From: Desulfovibrio sp. Huiquan2017
Lineage (GTDB): Bacteria > Desulfobacterota > Desulfovibrionia > Desulfovibrionales > Desulfovibrionaceae
NCBI RefSeq assembly: GCF_017351175.1
Contig: NZ_JAFMPN010000005.1
Span: forward strand, 62,001 to 126,000
Reading direction: 5' to 3'
DNA length: 64,000 bases
Below are positions 8,373 through 16,143 of this stretch, one piece after another. Positions within the stretch are counted from its first letter, which is position 1. Each line of letters begins with the position of its first letter. Below the pieces are notes generated by a model. It searched no databases and had not been told where the DNA came from. It was given only the letters and a program-made list of their open reading frames with translations. Both the position numbers and the translations under genes were made by a program.

Positions 8373-11234
8373 TTACTCGGCGTTGGTCAGCACAAAGTCA
8401 TTGCCTCTGTGGTAGAATGTAGGCTGCTGCTCCATCCCCCATACTTTCGAACTGAGAGCAGGAACCCCCTTGGTTACGTACTCGCCAACCTCCACGAGGC
8501 TTACCTGCTTGTCTGACGCGATATTATCGGCTTTGCCCTTTAATCCGTCGACCAGGACATATGTAAATAGACCATGTCCTTTGTACCCTTCCAAGGCGTT
8601 GCCCTGCGAAGAGGCAGCAGTCAGTACAGCGCGCCCGGTCGCTCTGTTCAATCGTCCCGTCGCCGCCTTCATTGCGAACTCAAAATCCTTGCCAACAAAT
8701 GCCCCGGATTGACAGGTATCGAGGATTATGAGGCTTTCGCGAGCAGGGACGCTGAGTAGTGCCTGATTCAGCAGTTCCTGATTGAGCGCTTGTTGAAGAA
8801 TGGATTGTTCACTTACGGTTTCCAATTCGCTTGGCAGGAAATGATATTTGCTGTTCAATGTCAGCCCATGGCCGCTAAGATAGAGGACAAAGCAATCCTC
8901 GGGTTTCGCCTTCTTTCCTATGGATTCAATAGCGTTGATGATACTGCTGCGTGTCGCCTTTCTGTTTTCGACGTTTTCGACAAACACATTGGTAAAGCTT
9001 TCATGAGCGCCTTTTCTGAGGGCGCTAGAAAGATAGCGGGCATCGTTGACGGCATTTTGCAAGGTGAGTTCTTTTGCAAGGTATGCATCGACGCCCACGG
9101 CCAGAATATACAGGTTTCGTTTTTGGACATACACGTTGTTTTTGAGGGTGGCAGTGGCGGTGACGGATTCAATACCGCTTTCAATCGAAAAGCTGCGAAC
9201 TTCGACAGTATTTCGCCCAGGGCTGGCAACAAAAGCCCGCTCCAGAGCGTACTGTGCGCCAATCCGCGCCGCAGAGGAAGGCGAGCCGTCTTCCGCAACC
9301 TTGGTGCCGTTGATGTAATATGAAATCGGACCGATCCCGCCGCCCTTGTCAGTGGCAGTAACGCGAGCCTGAATTATTCCATCTTCAATCGTACATGCAA
9401 TAGCAATCTTGGGCGGGGCACCTTTATCAATGAGGTTTATGATGGAGCCGGACTCCTTCTTGGCCTGGGCGATGAGGTTCTCATAGGTGCCCATGAGACG
9501 ATATTGCACGAGATCTGGGCGATAGAAGGTGTCATAAAAGCGGTCTATGCTGTAAAATTTCGCTTGTTTGCCCGCACCTTGATTTACATGGAAGCCGACG
9601 AGGGACTCGCCTCCCGGCGAATGGTCGAAGAAGCCTTCTGGCGTCCACATAATCCAGCGTTTTTTATCAGGATGGATGAAGCAGCTCAAGATGAGGGAGC
9701 CTGTTTTCGCATTGTTGAATCGTATACACCCATCAGGATATACCGTTACAATTTTGTTGCCGTTGTCTATTGGAACGATGCTCAATACCTGGCTTAAGGT
9801 GAAGTCAATCCATCTGAGTTTGGCTTCGGGAGTATAGCAGATTATCATCATGTGCGTTCCAACGACGGTATCGCCGTTTGGAAGATGGCTGTAACTGGTA
9901 ACGTATGAGTTAAAGGGAATCCTGACACGTTTTCCATTGATAATGGGAGAACGGGTTTTCTTCATTTCCACTTTCAACGATGCAGTGGCATGTGATGTAT
10001 CAGGCTTGTTGCTCAGATTGGGATTTGGCCCGGTTGAAACAAGGCGCCTCTCCAAATCGACGATGACGCCTTGACCATTGTCAGTAGGCAGGAAGACAGT
10101 CCGTCCATCCGATGAAGTAGAAAGCTCCAGCCTATTCACTTCCCCTTCAACATAAGTAATCAACGACGGCAGTACCCGATGGTATCGAATTTTATCATCG
10201 TCAAGGAAATAGAAGCCGTTTGGCGTTATCACGAGATGGCCGCCTTCAATGTAGAATGCTTCCTCAAAGGCTTTATCGGTTACGTTGATTTCTTCAGGGA
10301 TATAGTTATTTTTCGGACTCATGGCGTAGATCTTGTCATACCTCAATCCGTACAACACCGGACCATCAAGCTTTTGACTCCAAGACAAACTTTCCCGCTT
10401 ATATTTTGATTCAATGTGGATTTTTGTTTTTCTCCCAGTCATTATATCGACGACATGTATATCATTGTCGAAGGTTGTATACGCTGCCTTTGCACCATCG
10501 GAAGAGATGGTGGCGTCATACATTTTTCCTTTTTTAAGATTCTCCTTGAAAATTGTACCGAATCTGTTGTCCAGCACAGTGTATCCGGTCTTGTAAAAAA
10601 CAAGCATGGAGTTGTTGTCAGCAAAGTGAATACCGTTGATGCTGTCGGGCATAATAACGCGTTTCTCAATCCTCAGCGTCTTCCTATTGACAATGACCAA
10701 AGTTCTGGATGCACCCACCACAAGGTGTTCACCTGACGGCGAAAATGCGGTTGCCGATATTGTGAATCCATGGGAGCTAAAAATCCCCGGCACTACGACT
10801 GAACCGACCATGTCACCGGTTTCAGCGGAGAAAACATATACAAAAAAGTTGCTGCCAATTGGGCCCATGTGCGGTGCGGCAACCATCTTGCCATCATCAG
10901 AGACGGAGGCACCTGCCATTAACCCGACAAGGCCCGCATTCATTTCCACCCTTATGGTGGATAACAAACGTCCAGTTGAGGCATTCCAAACCTTACATGT
11001 TTTATCTATCGAGCAGGAGACAAGGTATTTTTTATTGTTGCTGATGGCCGCACTATTAAGCAAACCGTTGTGCATCTCAGTATTCAACTTCATGAAAAGC
11101 GGGGTTGAAGATTTCCCGCTAATGATAGCACTGAGATCAAAAGACCCGGCTAAAGCCGTAATGGGCAATGATATTGTAACGACTATGAGTATAAAAAGAA
11201 AAACCAACCGACAATTATCTGTTCTAGTTGCCAA
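8373..11234 (-). CDS. Exported beta-propeller protein with C-terminal caspase-like (C14) domain
   Basis: A 953-residue exported protein. Residues 1-30 are a signal peptide (ITALAG). Residues about 50-560 form WD40-like or beta-propeller blades (CSIDKTCKVWNASTG, TAFSPSGEHLVVG) and end with MWTPEGFFDHSPGGESL, a segment typical of bacterial propeller-caspase proteins. An Ig-like region (about 605-695) follows, then a caspase fold (about 705-953) with catalytic His789 in YLSGHG and Cys841 in DTCQSG. Both residues are intact, so it is probably an active periplasmic or surface protease. It converges on the repeat-protein operon, and DUF4384-type domains, as in the CsgG-like lipoprotein, often accompany caspase genes. 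The substrate is unknown. Confidence 0.85.
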   Translation of the reverse strand: MATRTDNCRLVFLFILIVVTISLPITALAGSFDLSAIISGKSSTPLFMKLNTEMHNGLLNSAAISNNKKYLVSCSIDKTCKVWNASTGRLLSTIRVEMNAGLVGLMAGASVSDDGKMVAAPHMGPIGSNFFVYVFSAETGDMVGSVVVPGIFSSHGFTISATAFSPSGEHLVVGASRTLVIVNRKTLRIEKRVIMPDSINGIHFADNNSMLVFYKTGYTVLDNRFGTIFKENLKKGKMYDATISSDGAKAAYTTFDNDIHVVDIMTGRKTKIHIESKYKRESLSWSQKLDGPVLYGLRYDKIYAMSPKNNYIPEEINVTDKAFEEAFYIEGGHLVITPNGFYFLDDDKIRYHRVLPSLITYVEGEVNRLELSTSSDGRTVFLPTDNGQGVIVDLERRLVSTGPNPNLSNKPDTSHATASLKVEMKKTRSPIINGKRVRIPFNSYVTSYSHLPNGDTVVGTHMMIICYTPEAKLRWIDFTLSQVLSIVPIDNGNKIVTVYPDGCIRFNNAKTGSLILSCFIHPDKKRWIMWTPEGFFDHSPGGESLVGFHVNQGAGKQAKFYSIDRFYDTFYRPDLVQYRLMGTYENLIAQAKKESGSIINLIDKGAPPKIAIACTIEDGIIQARVTATDKGGGIGPISYYINGTKVAEDGSPSSAARIGAQYALERAFVASPGRNTVEVRSFSIESGIESVTATATLKNNVYVQKRNLYILAVGVDAYLAKELTLQNAVNDARYLSSALRKGAHESFTNVFVENVENRKATRSSIINAIESIGKKAKPEDCFVLYLSGHGLTLNSKYHFLPSELETVSEQSILQQALNQELLNQALLSVPARESLIILDTCQSGAFVGKDFEFAMKAATGRLNRATGRAVLTAASSQGNALEGYKGHGLFTYVLVDGLKGKADNIASDKQVSLVEVGEYVTKGVPALSSKVWGMEQQPTFYHRGNDFVLTNAE

Positions 11235-11309
11235 AATAGACCTTCCTGTGCTACATGGTTACGGTTGTAATTTAGATCACTCTACTTATTTACTGTCAAG
11301 GAGCTCTCC

Positions 11310-11885
11310 ATGGTGCGCGTATTCAAACTGGCCATTTTGGTGGTAACCATTACCCTGCTGACTGGGTGTGTCTCACGATATTCGACCAGCCGTTATGGAA
11401 ACAAAGTCGTTTTAAATGACAATGAATCAAAGGAGTCCGTAGTAACCCAAGTCGCGAATGCTCGCTTTGTGGGGCAGGCCGATCAGATAGTTTATGGCAT
11501 GCGCATGAAAACATATGTGTATGAACTGGGAAAAGATTGGATAGTCATAGGCACAGTCGACAAGGATGATTACCTCAGGTCTTCCATGCATCGAATGAGT
11601 CAGGACCCTGAGTTGGTGGAAGTTTTGGGGATCGAACAGTCTGACCTGAGTGTCAGGAATCTTCCCTCCATAGATAGATTGAAAGGTGGAGGCTGCGCCC
11701 TTGGCCTCAGCAGTATATCCACCTTGAATGATAAAGTCCTTTTAGCTATTTACGTAGATAATACCTTGCTCAATCTGCAGATGTGTAAAGAGGTTGAGGA
11801 TATCGAAGGTTTTTACGCACTGTATCCTGATATGGCTGAGCAGTTTGTCGCAAAGGCGTCTGAGGCAATCAAGATTACCCAATAA
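11310..11885 (+). CDS. Lipoprotein divergent from the caspase-like gene, unknown
   Basis: A 191-residue lipoprotein with signal peptide and lipobox LLTGC (Cys20). The mature part is a mixed alpha/beta domain with three further Cys (GGGCALG, LQMCKE and the lipid Cys), with no family recognised. CAAGGAG lies before the ATG. The 75-bp gap to the caspase-like gene on the other strand probably holds divergent promoters, so the two may be co-regulated and act together, for example as an outer-membrane partner or inhibitor. This is inferred from arrangement alone. Confidence 0.65.
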   Translation: MVRVFKLAILVVTITLLTGCVSRYSTSRYGNKVVLNDNESKESVVTQVANARFVGQADQIVYGMRMKTYVYELGKDWIVIGTVDKDDYLRSSMHRMSQDPELVEVLGIEQSDLSVRNLPSIDRLKGGGCALGLSSISTLNDKVLLAIYVDNTLLNLQMCKEVEDIEGFYALYPDMAEQFVAKASEAIKITQ

Positions 11886-12153
11886 GCCGATCCAATTTCC
11901 AAAACGGTTGATATTCTGCCGGACTTGACTTGTTGAAATTGATTAATTGATTTACGATAATGGTTTGCACCATTGACGGTGCAAACCCTTTATGTTGTTC
12001 AGCTTGTCAACACCCAAAAAAACAGTCTGGCTCAACACGCAACATTTTGAAATATTTCATGTTAATTGACCTCCGTTCGTTCCCAATAATGGACATGTGT
12101 TGATCGGGGATCCATCTGATAGGGTGCCGTCCGGTCCTCTCCCCCCCCTCCTG
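11886..12153. other. Intergenic gap with terminator-like hairpin
   Basis: A 268-bp AT-rich gap between convergent genes. Its only clear structure is the hairpin at 11962-11987; no other gene seen. Confidence 0.5.
11962..11987. terminator. Perfect 10-bp hairpin downstream of the lipoprotein gene
   Basis: GGTTTGCACC (11962-11971), six-base loop, GGTGCAAACC (11978-11987), followed by CTTTAT. Probable terminator for the lipoprotein gene. Confidence 0.5.
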
Positions 12154-12774
12154 CTAGGCATCCGCAGTCAAAATGAGCAGTTGGTACTGGATCATCCGGG
12201 CCTGCTCCTGCAGCTCCTCAGTGGAGACCACCCCCGGCCCCGGGTTGGTGAAGCTCTCGTCATAATTTCCAATGAATCTGTGCCCCTCGAGCAGACCGTA
12301 TTTTGCAGACAGTATCCGGTACGTGTCTCCAAAACATTTAGCGAAAGCCAAACCCGCCTTGAAGAGACGAGACACATACGCGGCCTGGGCCTGTACAACC
12401 ACGGCACCGCCCTTGAGCTCCAGGGTCATCCCCAACTGCAGCTTGGCCAGCATGTGCGGGCTATCAAAGATCTTGCTCTTGTCGCACGGCACAATGACGA
12501 AGATCGGCACCGAGGCGGGCTTGTAGGACTCCCCCCGGATGCGGGCCAGCTTGCGCCGAAGAGTCTCAATCTGCCCGAACCTGGCCGCGAGCTCTTCGAC
12601 TTCCCCCCGACGCTCAAGACTCCGCTCCCATTTACGAGAGTTTACGGCAAAACCGCCCCCCACCGTAACCCAAGGGAAGGACCTGATCCGCTTATGAGCT
12701 CCCATCTTCGCAGCCATCTCAAGCCTCTGGATGGCCTGTTCCTGAGGAGTCGCACCACACTCTAGGAAAGCCAC
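12154..12774 (-). CDS. DUF6884-like protein
   Basis: A 206-residue cytoplasmic protein. After a basic helical N-terminus (about 1-85), residues 90-200 show IFVIVPCDKSK, then AAYVSRLFKAGLAFA, ILSAKYGLLEGH and NYDESF. This matches the layout of proteins annotated as DUF6884 (a CSxSK start and an ILSAKYGLL motif), related in form to YaaA-like or nucleotide-handling domains found in phages and near DNA-modification genes. The GTG start overlaps the upstream SLOG-like gene by 13 bases, with GAGGG before it, so the two genes are coupled. The biochemical role is not established. Confidence 0.55.
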   Translation of the reverse strand: MAFLECGATPQEQAIQRLEMAAKMGAHKRIRSFPWVTVGGGFAVNSRKWERSLERRGEVEELAARFGQIETLRRKLARIRGESYKPASVPIFVIVPCDKSKIFDSPHMLAKLQLGMTLELKGGAVVVQAQAAYVSRLFKAGLAFAKCFGDTYRILSAKYGLLEGHRFIGNYDESFTNPGPGVVSTEELQEQARMIQYQLLILTADA

Positions 12775-13226
12775 GGCTCCACCCTCGCGATTTGTACCTG
12801 CAACCCGTCCGTTTGAGCACGAATGAGAATGTTATGCACCTCAAGGTTGGTGCCGTCCCATAGTGCTACGACAGCTTCGATCTTTCTTCGAGTGAGAACG
12901 CCCTGCAAATATTCGCAGACATCCTCTTCTTTCTGACAGTCCACAGGCACGCCGCGAAACGGCAGGCTGAACTGGCGGGCGAGCTTCTGTCCCACGAGGG
13001 AGTCACAGCCCGGCCCGGCGAAAACAGCCGTCACGGAAAAGGAGGCTTTGCGCACGGCCTTGAGAAAAAGGCCAATCCCGCAGTACGCAAGGCGTAGGCG
13101 AATTTCATCTTGTTGAACTTGAACATCTTTTCTTCTCCAGAAGAACGACCTTGGCCGCAAGCCTAAGCTGATCAGTGACAACTCTGTTCCCCGCGGACAA
13201 TTTCTATTCCCGGTGATTACCCACAT
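12762..13226 (-). CDS. SLOG/DUF2493-like nucleotide-sensing domain protein
   Basis: A 154-residue protein with start chosen at the ATG giving MWVITGNRN, because SLOG (cpYpsA, DUF2493-like) proteins begin with ITGSR-type strands. It continues with VTAVFAGPGCDSLVGQKLARQF, then VVALWDGTNLEVHNILIRAQ near the end, equivalent to the ALWDG(T)S-G-T-H-I-A segment that binds nucleotide or ligand in this fold. Longer upstream residues (to 13367) look non-coding and overlap the candidate RNA. SLOG domains often act as sensors in phage and defence loci. Coupled with the DUF6884-like gene; the pair is probably one functional unit. Confidence 0.6.
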   Translation of the reverse strand: MWVITGNRNCPRGTELSLISLGLRPRSFFWRRKDVQVQQDEIRLRLAYCGIGLFLKAVRKASFSVTAVFAGPGCDSLVGQKLARQFSLPFRGVPVDCQKEEDVCEYLQGVLTRRKIEAVVALWDGTNLEVHNILIRAQTDGLQVQIARVEPWLS

Positions 13227-13299
13227 CTGCCAAGGCTTTTGGCTAAAGTGCGAGTTTCGCGTCAGGCTTGGAGAGATTGCGAGTTGAGACGAAAAGGAG

Positions 13300-13330
13300 T
13301 TGACAGTAACAGAAGGGTCATGGTCATAAT
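13300..13330 (+). promoter_or_regulatory. Possible sigma-70 promoter for a structured RNA
   Basis: TTGACA at 13300-13305 and CATAAT at 13325-13330, 19 bases apart, which is slightly long. It lies just upstream of a run of hairpins that ends in a strong terminator, and no plus-strand gene follows. Confidence 0.4.
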
Positions 13331-13336
13331 AAGGGC

Positions 13337-13466
13337 GAACGGGAGGTTCTGTGAACCAGGGCCGCATACCCCGTTACGGGACAAACGAAAGGAACGTGTC
13401 TCAGCACGTTCACCCCAGACAAGCTCAAGGGAAGAGGTCGGCTGCAACCGGCCTCTTCCTTTTTTG
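13337..13466 (+). ncRNA. Candidate structured small RNA with four hairpins and a terminator
   Basis: About 130 bases without a credible ORF. In order: hairpin GGTTC-TGT-GAACC (13345-13357), CCCG-TTA-CGGG (13370-13380), GAACGTG-TCTCAG-CACGTTC (13392-13411), and a 12-bp stem at 13430-13459 with one G-T pair, followed by TTTTTT. A promoter-like sequence lies just upstream. It resembles no RNA family that I recognise; it could be a small regulatory RNA or a leader. The start is inferred from the promoter. Confidence 0.4.
13430..13465 (+). terminator. Strong intrinsic terminator
   Basis: A 12-bp stem, 13430-13441 with 13448-13459 (loop CTGCAA), then T6. It would end the candidate RNA. Confidence 0.75.
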
Positions 13467-13474
13467 ATCCCTAA

Positions 13475-13591
13475 CTATTTGAGAAGGTGATCAAGAAGGG
13501 CTTTGATGGCTTCCAGTGCAGAAGGCCAATCAATGTCGCGCAAGCAGTCCATGAGGACCTCCTGCACGAACAGCTCAATGAACGTCTTCAT
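13475..13591 (-). CDS. Possible 38-residue small protein
   Basis: A short ORF encoding an amphipathic helical peptide that begins MKTFIELFVQEVLMDCLRD. GAGG lies seven bases before the ATG; a second in-frame ATG two codons earlier has poorer spacing. Regular hydrophobic spacing and a good ribosome site suggest it is real, but at this length chance cannot be excluded. Function unknown. Confidence 0.35.
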   Translation of the reverse strand: MKTFIELFVQEVLMDCLRDIDWPSALEAIKALLDHLLK

Positions 13592-13796
13592 AGGCATACC
13601 TCGTTAACCACAACCCGTTTGGCCAGGGGTAGAGGCAGCCCTGGGAGGGGACAAATCCCCACTGCCCAGAACCATATCTAAAACTAACGGTGACTTCCAG
13701 AAGGAAAAATCAAAGGTTTTTTGATCGGTTATGAGCAGTGAGAAAATTACGCGGAGAAAGCCATTGGCGTTTTCTCTTTAGAATGCACAATGCCAA

Positions 13797-13834
13797 AATC
13801 TCTCTCCTTTGAAAAAAAGGAGAGAGATTTTTTT
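13797..13834. terminator. Strong 14-bp-stem intrinsic terminator
   Basis: AATCTCTCTCCTTT (13797-13810), five-base loop, AAAGGAGAGAGATT (13816-13829), then a T run to 13834. It also has A residues on its left side, so it could act on both strands. Confidence 0.75.
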
Positions 13835-13937
13835 GATGTTTTCCGTTTTGCCCCCTTCCCCCTTTCTGAATAGGCATGGTAAAATTACGTTGTGGGGAGT
13901 CCATTCCCTTTTCAACTTCAACCTGAAGAGCAAAACA

Positions 13938-14228
13938 ATGATTGAGGAGTCTGGGCAAAAGCAGTCCGACATTAAGGAGATTGGCGGGGTTATCTTCCAG
14001 CTTCAAGAAGGTATGTACGTGGCCGGCGGCACGGAGGATGCCGAATGTGTGATCTATGGCGACACCAGCCCCGAGGGCCAGGCCGGTCTGGAACTCTTCA
14101 AATTGTGGTGCGGCGAAAACAACGTTTACTACTACGGATGGCCTCATGAGAAATTCTTGGAGTCCGAAGCTATCGAACAAGCTCAGATCGGCGGCTACAG
14201 CGACCTTTTCTGGGAAGATTTGTCATAG
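13938..14228 (+). CDS. Hypothetical acidic protein, 96 residues
   Basis: A 96-residue acidic cytoplasmic protein of unknown function, rich in aromatic residues (VYYYGWPHEKF). The open frame extends to 13809, but that part reads through a terminator hairpin. The ATG at 13938, after AAGAG, is the likely start. The next small gene starts 12 bases after its stop, so they are probably one transcript. Confidence 0.55.
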   Translation: MIEESGQKQSDIKEIGGVIFQLQEGMYVAGGTEDAECVIYGDTSPEGQAGLELFKLWCGENNVYYYGWPHEKFLESEAIEQAQIGGYSDLFWEDLS

Positions 14229-14240
14229 GGGGGACGTGGC

Positions 14241-14372
14241 GTGTCTGAAAAGGAAAGTCTGCTGCGGATTGCTCGAAATCAGATCCGTACCATCAACGAA
14301 ATGCGGGCCAGAGTGGGTATGAAACCATTGGGAGATGTTCATGAGGCCCCCCGGTGGATACTTCAGTTGTAG
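14241..14372 (+). pseudogene. 5' part of a small gene split by the IS481-family element
   Basis: GTG start with AGGGGGG upstream; encodes 42 native residues (begins VSEKESLLRIARNQ). The reading frame then runs into the insertion sequence, whose first bases TGTAG supply the stop. Removing the element and one target-site copy joins 14241-14367 to 15585-15730 in frame, giving 273 bases and 90 residues. The restored protein is basic, helical and unrecognised. Confidence 0.75.
14361..14367 (+). repeat. Left target-site duplication of the IS element
   Basis: CTTCAGT immediately left of the element; the same seven bases are at 15578-15584. Preceding A residues on both sides would allow eight bases. 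Confidence 0.85.
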
Positions 14373-14395
14373 TGGTTCATACTTGATCTGACAGT
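14368..14395 (+). repeat. Left terminal inverted repeat of the IS element
   Basis: 28 bases starting TGTAGTGG and ending TTGATCTGACAGT. It matches the inverted right end at 22 of 28 positions, with the inner 13 identical. Confidence 0.85.
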
Positions 14396-14426
14396 CTGCC
14401 CTTTTGACGGAGCCTGAATTGTCAGA

Positions 14427-15466
14427 TTAGTTGAGCTTTGAAACGTGTTCCGTCCAGAGCTGCTTTCCGTCAATCATAGTTTCCATGGACGTTCGTCCGC
14501 AACACATGTTCCCCTGATGCGTCCGTTCCGAGTTGTATTCGCCAATCCATGCGTCAAGATCAGCCTGCAAAGAGCCCAATGAAGTGTAAAGGGTTCGCCG
14601 AAATGCGACCTGATAAAACTCATTGAGGATGGTCTTGTGAAAGCGCTCGCAGATGCCGTTGGTTTGCGGATGCCTGGCCTTCGTTTTCGTATGCTCGACG
14701 CCGCACACACCGAGAAAAAGCTCATAGTCGTGCTTCTCCACACTGCCACAGTATTCCGTGCCTCTATCCGTCAATATCCGCAGGATGCCCATGCCTTGCT
14801 CCTCGAAAAACGGCAGAACCTTGTCATTGAGCATGTCCGCGGCAGTAATCGGAGTCTTGGTCGTGTACAGTTTGGCCGCTGCCCATTTTGAATACGTGTC
14901 GACGAAGGTTTGCTGGTAAATGCGGCCAACGCCTTTGATCGTGCCGACGTAGAACGTGTCCTGGCTTCCAAGATATCCAGGATGTGCCGTCTCGATCTCG
15001 CCGTGGGCAAGATCGTCGTCCTTCTTTTTCTCAAGCGCCTGCACCTGGGCTTCGGTCAGAATCATTCCCGATTCTGCGGAGAGCTTTTCCAATGCTCGCA
15101 AACGCAGCTTGAAGTTGTGCAAATCGTGCCGAAGCCAGATCGACCGCACGCCGGAAGGCGAAACAAACGTCCCGAGCTTGCCGAGTTCGTTGGTGGCTCT
15201 GGTTTGTCCGTAAGCGGGAAAGTCGGTGGCATAGGCAACGACGGCATCTTCGATGGCCGGATCGACTCTATTTTTCAGATTCGGCTTGCGCCGGTTCTTG
15301 TCAAGCAGAGCTTCAACACCGCCGTCTTCCTTGGCGGCCTGATATCGATAAAAGGTGTCCCGAGAAGAGCCCATCAGCTTGCAGGCTTCGAGACGTTGCC
15401 GAGTTCTTCCGCCAGATTGAGCAGGCCGACCTTGTGTTTTATGACGTTGTGATTGAAACTGGACAT
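14427..15466 (-). pseudogene. IS481-family DDE transposase, frameshifted near the N-terminus
   Basis: The start ATG (15464-15466) follows AAGGAGAACCTC and encodes MSSFNHNVIKHKVGLLNLAEELGNVSK. At 15384-15388 the frame slips: AAG CCT GCA AGC TGA is read, where one extra base (AAG GCC TGC AAG CTG ATG) would continue into the long downstream frame SRDTFYRYQAAKED, which is intact to the stop at 14427. The intact part contains helix-turn-helix remnants, then the rve-type DDE core (HPGYLGSQDTFYVG, ILTDRGTEYCG, QTNGICERFHKTIL). A single-base deletion is the simplest account. No slippery heptamer is evident, so programmed frameshifting is unlikely. A sequencing error remains possible. Confidence 0.8.
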
Positions 15467-15533
15467 GAGGTTCTCCTTGAGCACAGGGCTCGGTTTGATG
15501 GTGTTCAACATTTCCATCAAAAGGGAGAACCTC
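15467..15533 (-). promoter_or_regulatory. Leader stem-loop that would hide the transposase ribosome site
   Basis: GAGGTTCTCC (15467-15476) pairs perfectly with GGAGAACCTC (15524-15533). Within it TTTGATGG (15494-15501) pairs with CCATCAAA (15514-15521). In a transcript entering from outside the element, the stem would cover the AAGGAGAACCTC just before the ATG. Similar read-through protection is known in other insertion sequences. Confidence 0.6.
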
Positions 15534-15549
15534 TCGTTTTTCAAGAGGA

Positions 15550-15577
15550 ACTGTCAGATCAAATCGAAACTACTTCA
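15550..15577 (-). repeat. Right terminal inverted repeat of the IS element
   Basis: On the minus strand it reads TGAAGTAG ... TTGATCTGACAGT. It mirrors the left end. Confidence 0.85.
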
Positions 15578-15584
15578 CTTCAGT
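15578..15584 (+). repeat. Right target-site duplication of the IS element
   Basis: CTTCAGT, identical to 14361-14367. Confidence 0.85.
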
Positions 15585-15730
15585 TTCGTTATCGAGTGTT
15601 TGACCACCAAACCGTCTGCACGGAAGCGGGCAGTCTGGGTGAAATTGTCAGTTGGCTCAAAGGTGTTGCTTTCGCAATGCGCCTTTCTTTGAAATGTCAT
15701 CAGGAACTTTTGCAAAAGGAGGCGGCTTAG
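15585..15730 (+). pseudogene. 3' part of the small gene split by the IS element
   Basis: Continues the frame from 14367 with FRYRVFDHQTVCTEAG, ending at a TAG at 15728-15730. Contains a GEIVSWLKGVAFAM segment. Without the 5' part it has no start codon of its own. Confidence 0.75.
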
Positions 15731-16143
15731 GTGATCAAGTCGGCCGTGGGTTTCTTGCTTATCTGCGGCCGCTTTTTTCATGGGTTGCCTGAGGTGATGA
15801 CAACTCTTTAATTTCCTTTATGAGGCCCCTATCTGACAAATCTCTTAAAAGATCCTTGTTTTTAGCGATGTAAAAAATGGCCGTTTTTGATCAAAATAGG
15901 CCATTTTTGCGTTTTTGAATCGTTTTCGCGTTTTGCGATCGAAACGCGGATTTCGGTCTATTTTGATTAAAAAACGCCATTCCATACCCACTTTCCCCCA
16001 CCCGGAACCGCATCGAGTAAAGGGGGGCGGCAATTTCCTTCCATTTTTTTTTGCTGATCCGATGCTCTTTTTTGCCGGAGCTGCGGTCCTTCGGCGAATG
16101 AGTAGGTAGGACCGCAAAAAAAAACGCGGCCAAGGAGAATCAA
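15731..16143. other. Non-coding gap with several inverted repeats
   Basis: A 413-bp gap. It contains a 10-bp-stem hairpin AAAAATGGCC/GGCCATTTTT (15873-15908), a 7-bp stem CGCGTTT/AAACGCG (15927-15948), a CCCCC...GGGGGG pair (15995-16027) and an 8-bp stem TGCGGTCC/GGACCGCA (16082-16116). No gene is evident. It could include an origin of transfer or a control region; I cannot say which. Confidence 0.4.

Larger units (their letters stand above)
14368..15577 (-). mobile_element. IS481-family insertion sequence, 1,210 bp
   Basis: Bounded by 28-bp imperfect inverted repeats and by a 7-8 bp target duplication (CTTCAGT). It carries one DDE transposase gene on the minus strand that has a frameshift near its 5' end. 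Inserted inside a small plus-strand gene. The clean ends and identical target copies indicate a fairly recent insertion. Confidence 0.9.

Noticed and set aside
13239-13490. Plus-strand ORF across the candidate RNA
   Set aside because: Arg-rich, no ribosome site, crosses several hairpins and the terminator.
13710-14180. Minus-strand ORF opposite the 96-residue gene
   Set aside because: Runs through a strong terminator hairpin; the plus-strand gene has a better start and composition.
16015-16130. Terminator at TGCGGTCC/GGACCGCA followed by A9
   Set aside because: The A run is on the plus-strand 3' side; on the minus strand the T run comes before the stem, so it does not form an intrinsic terminator.
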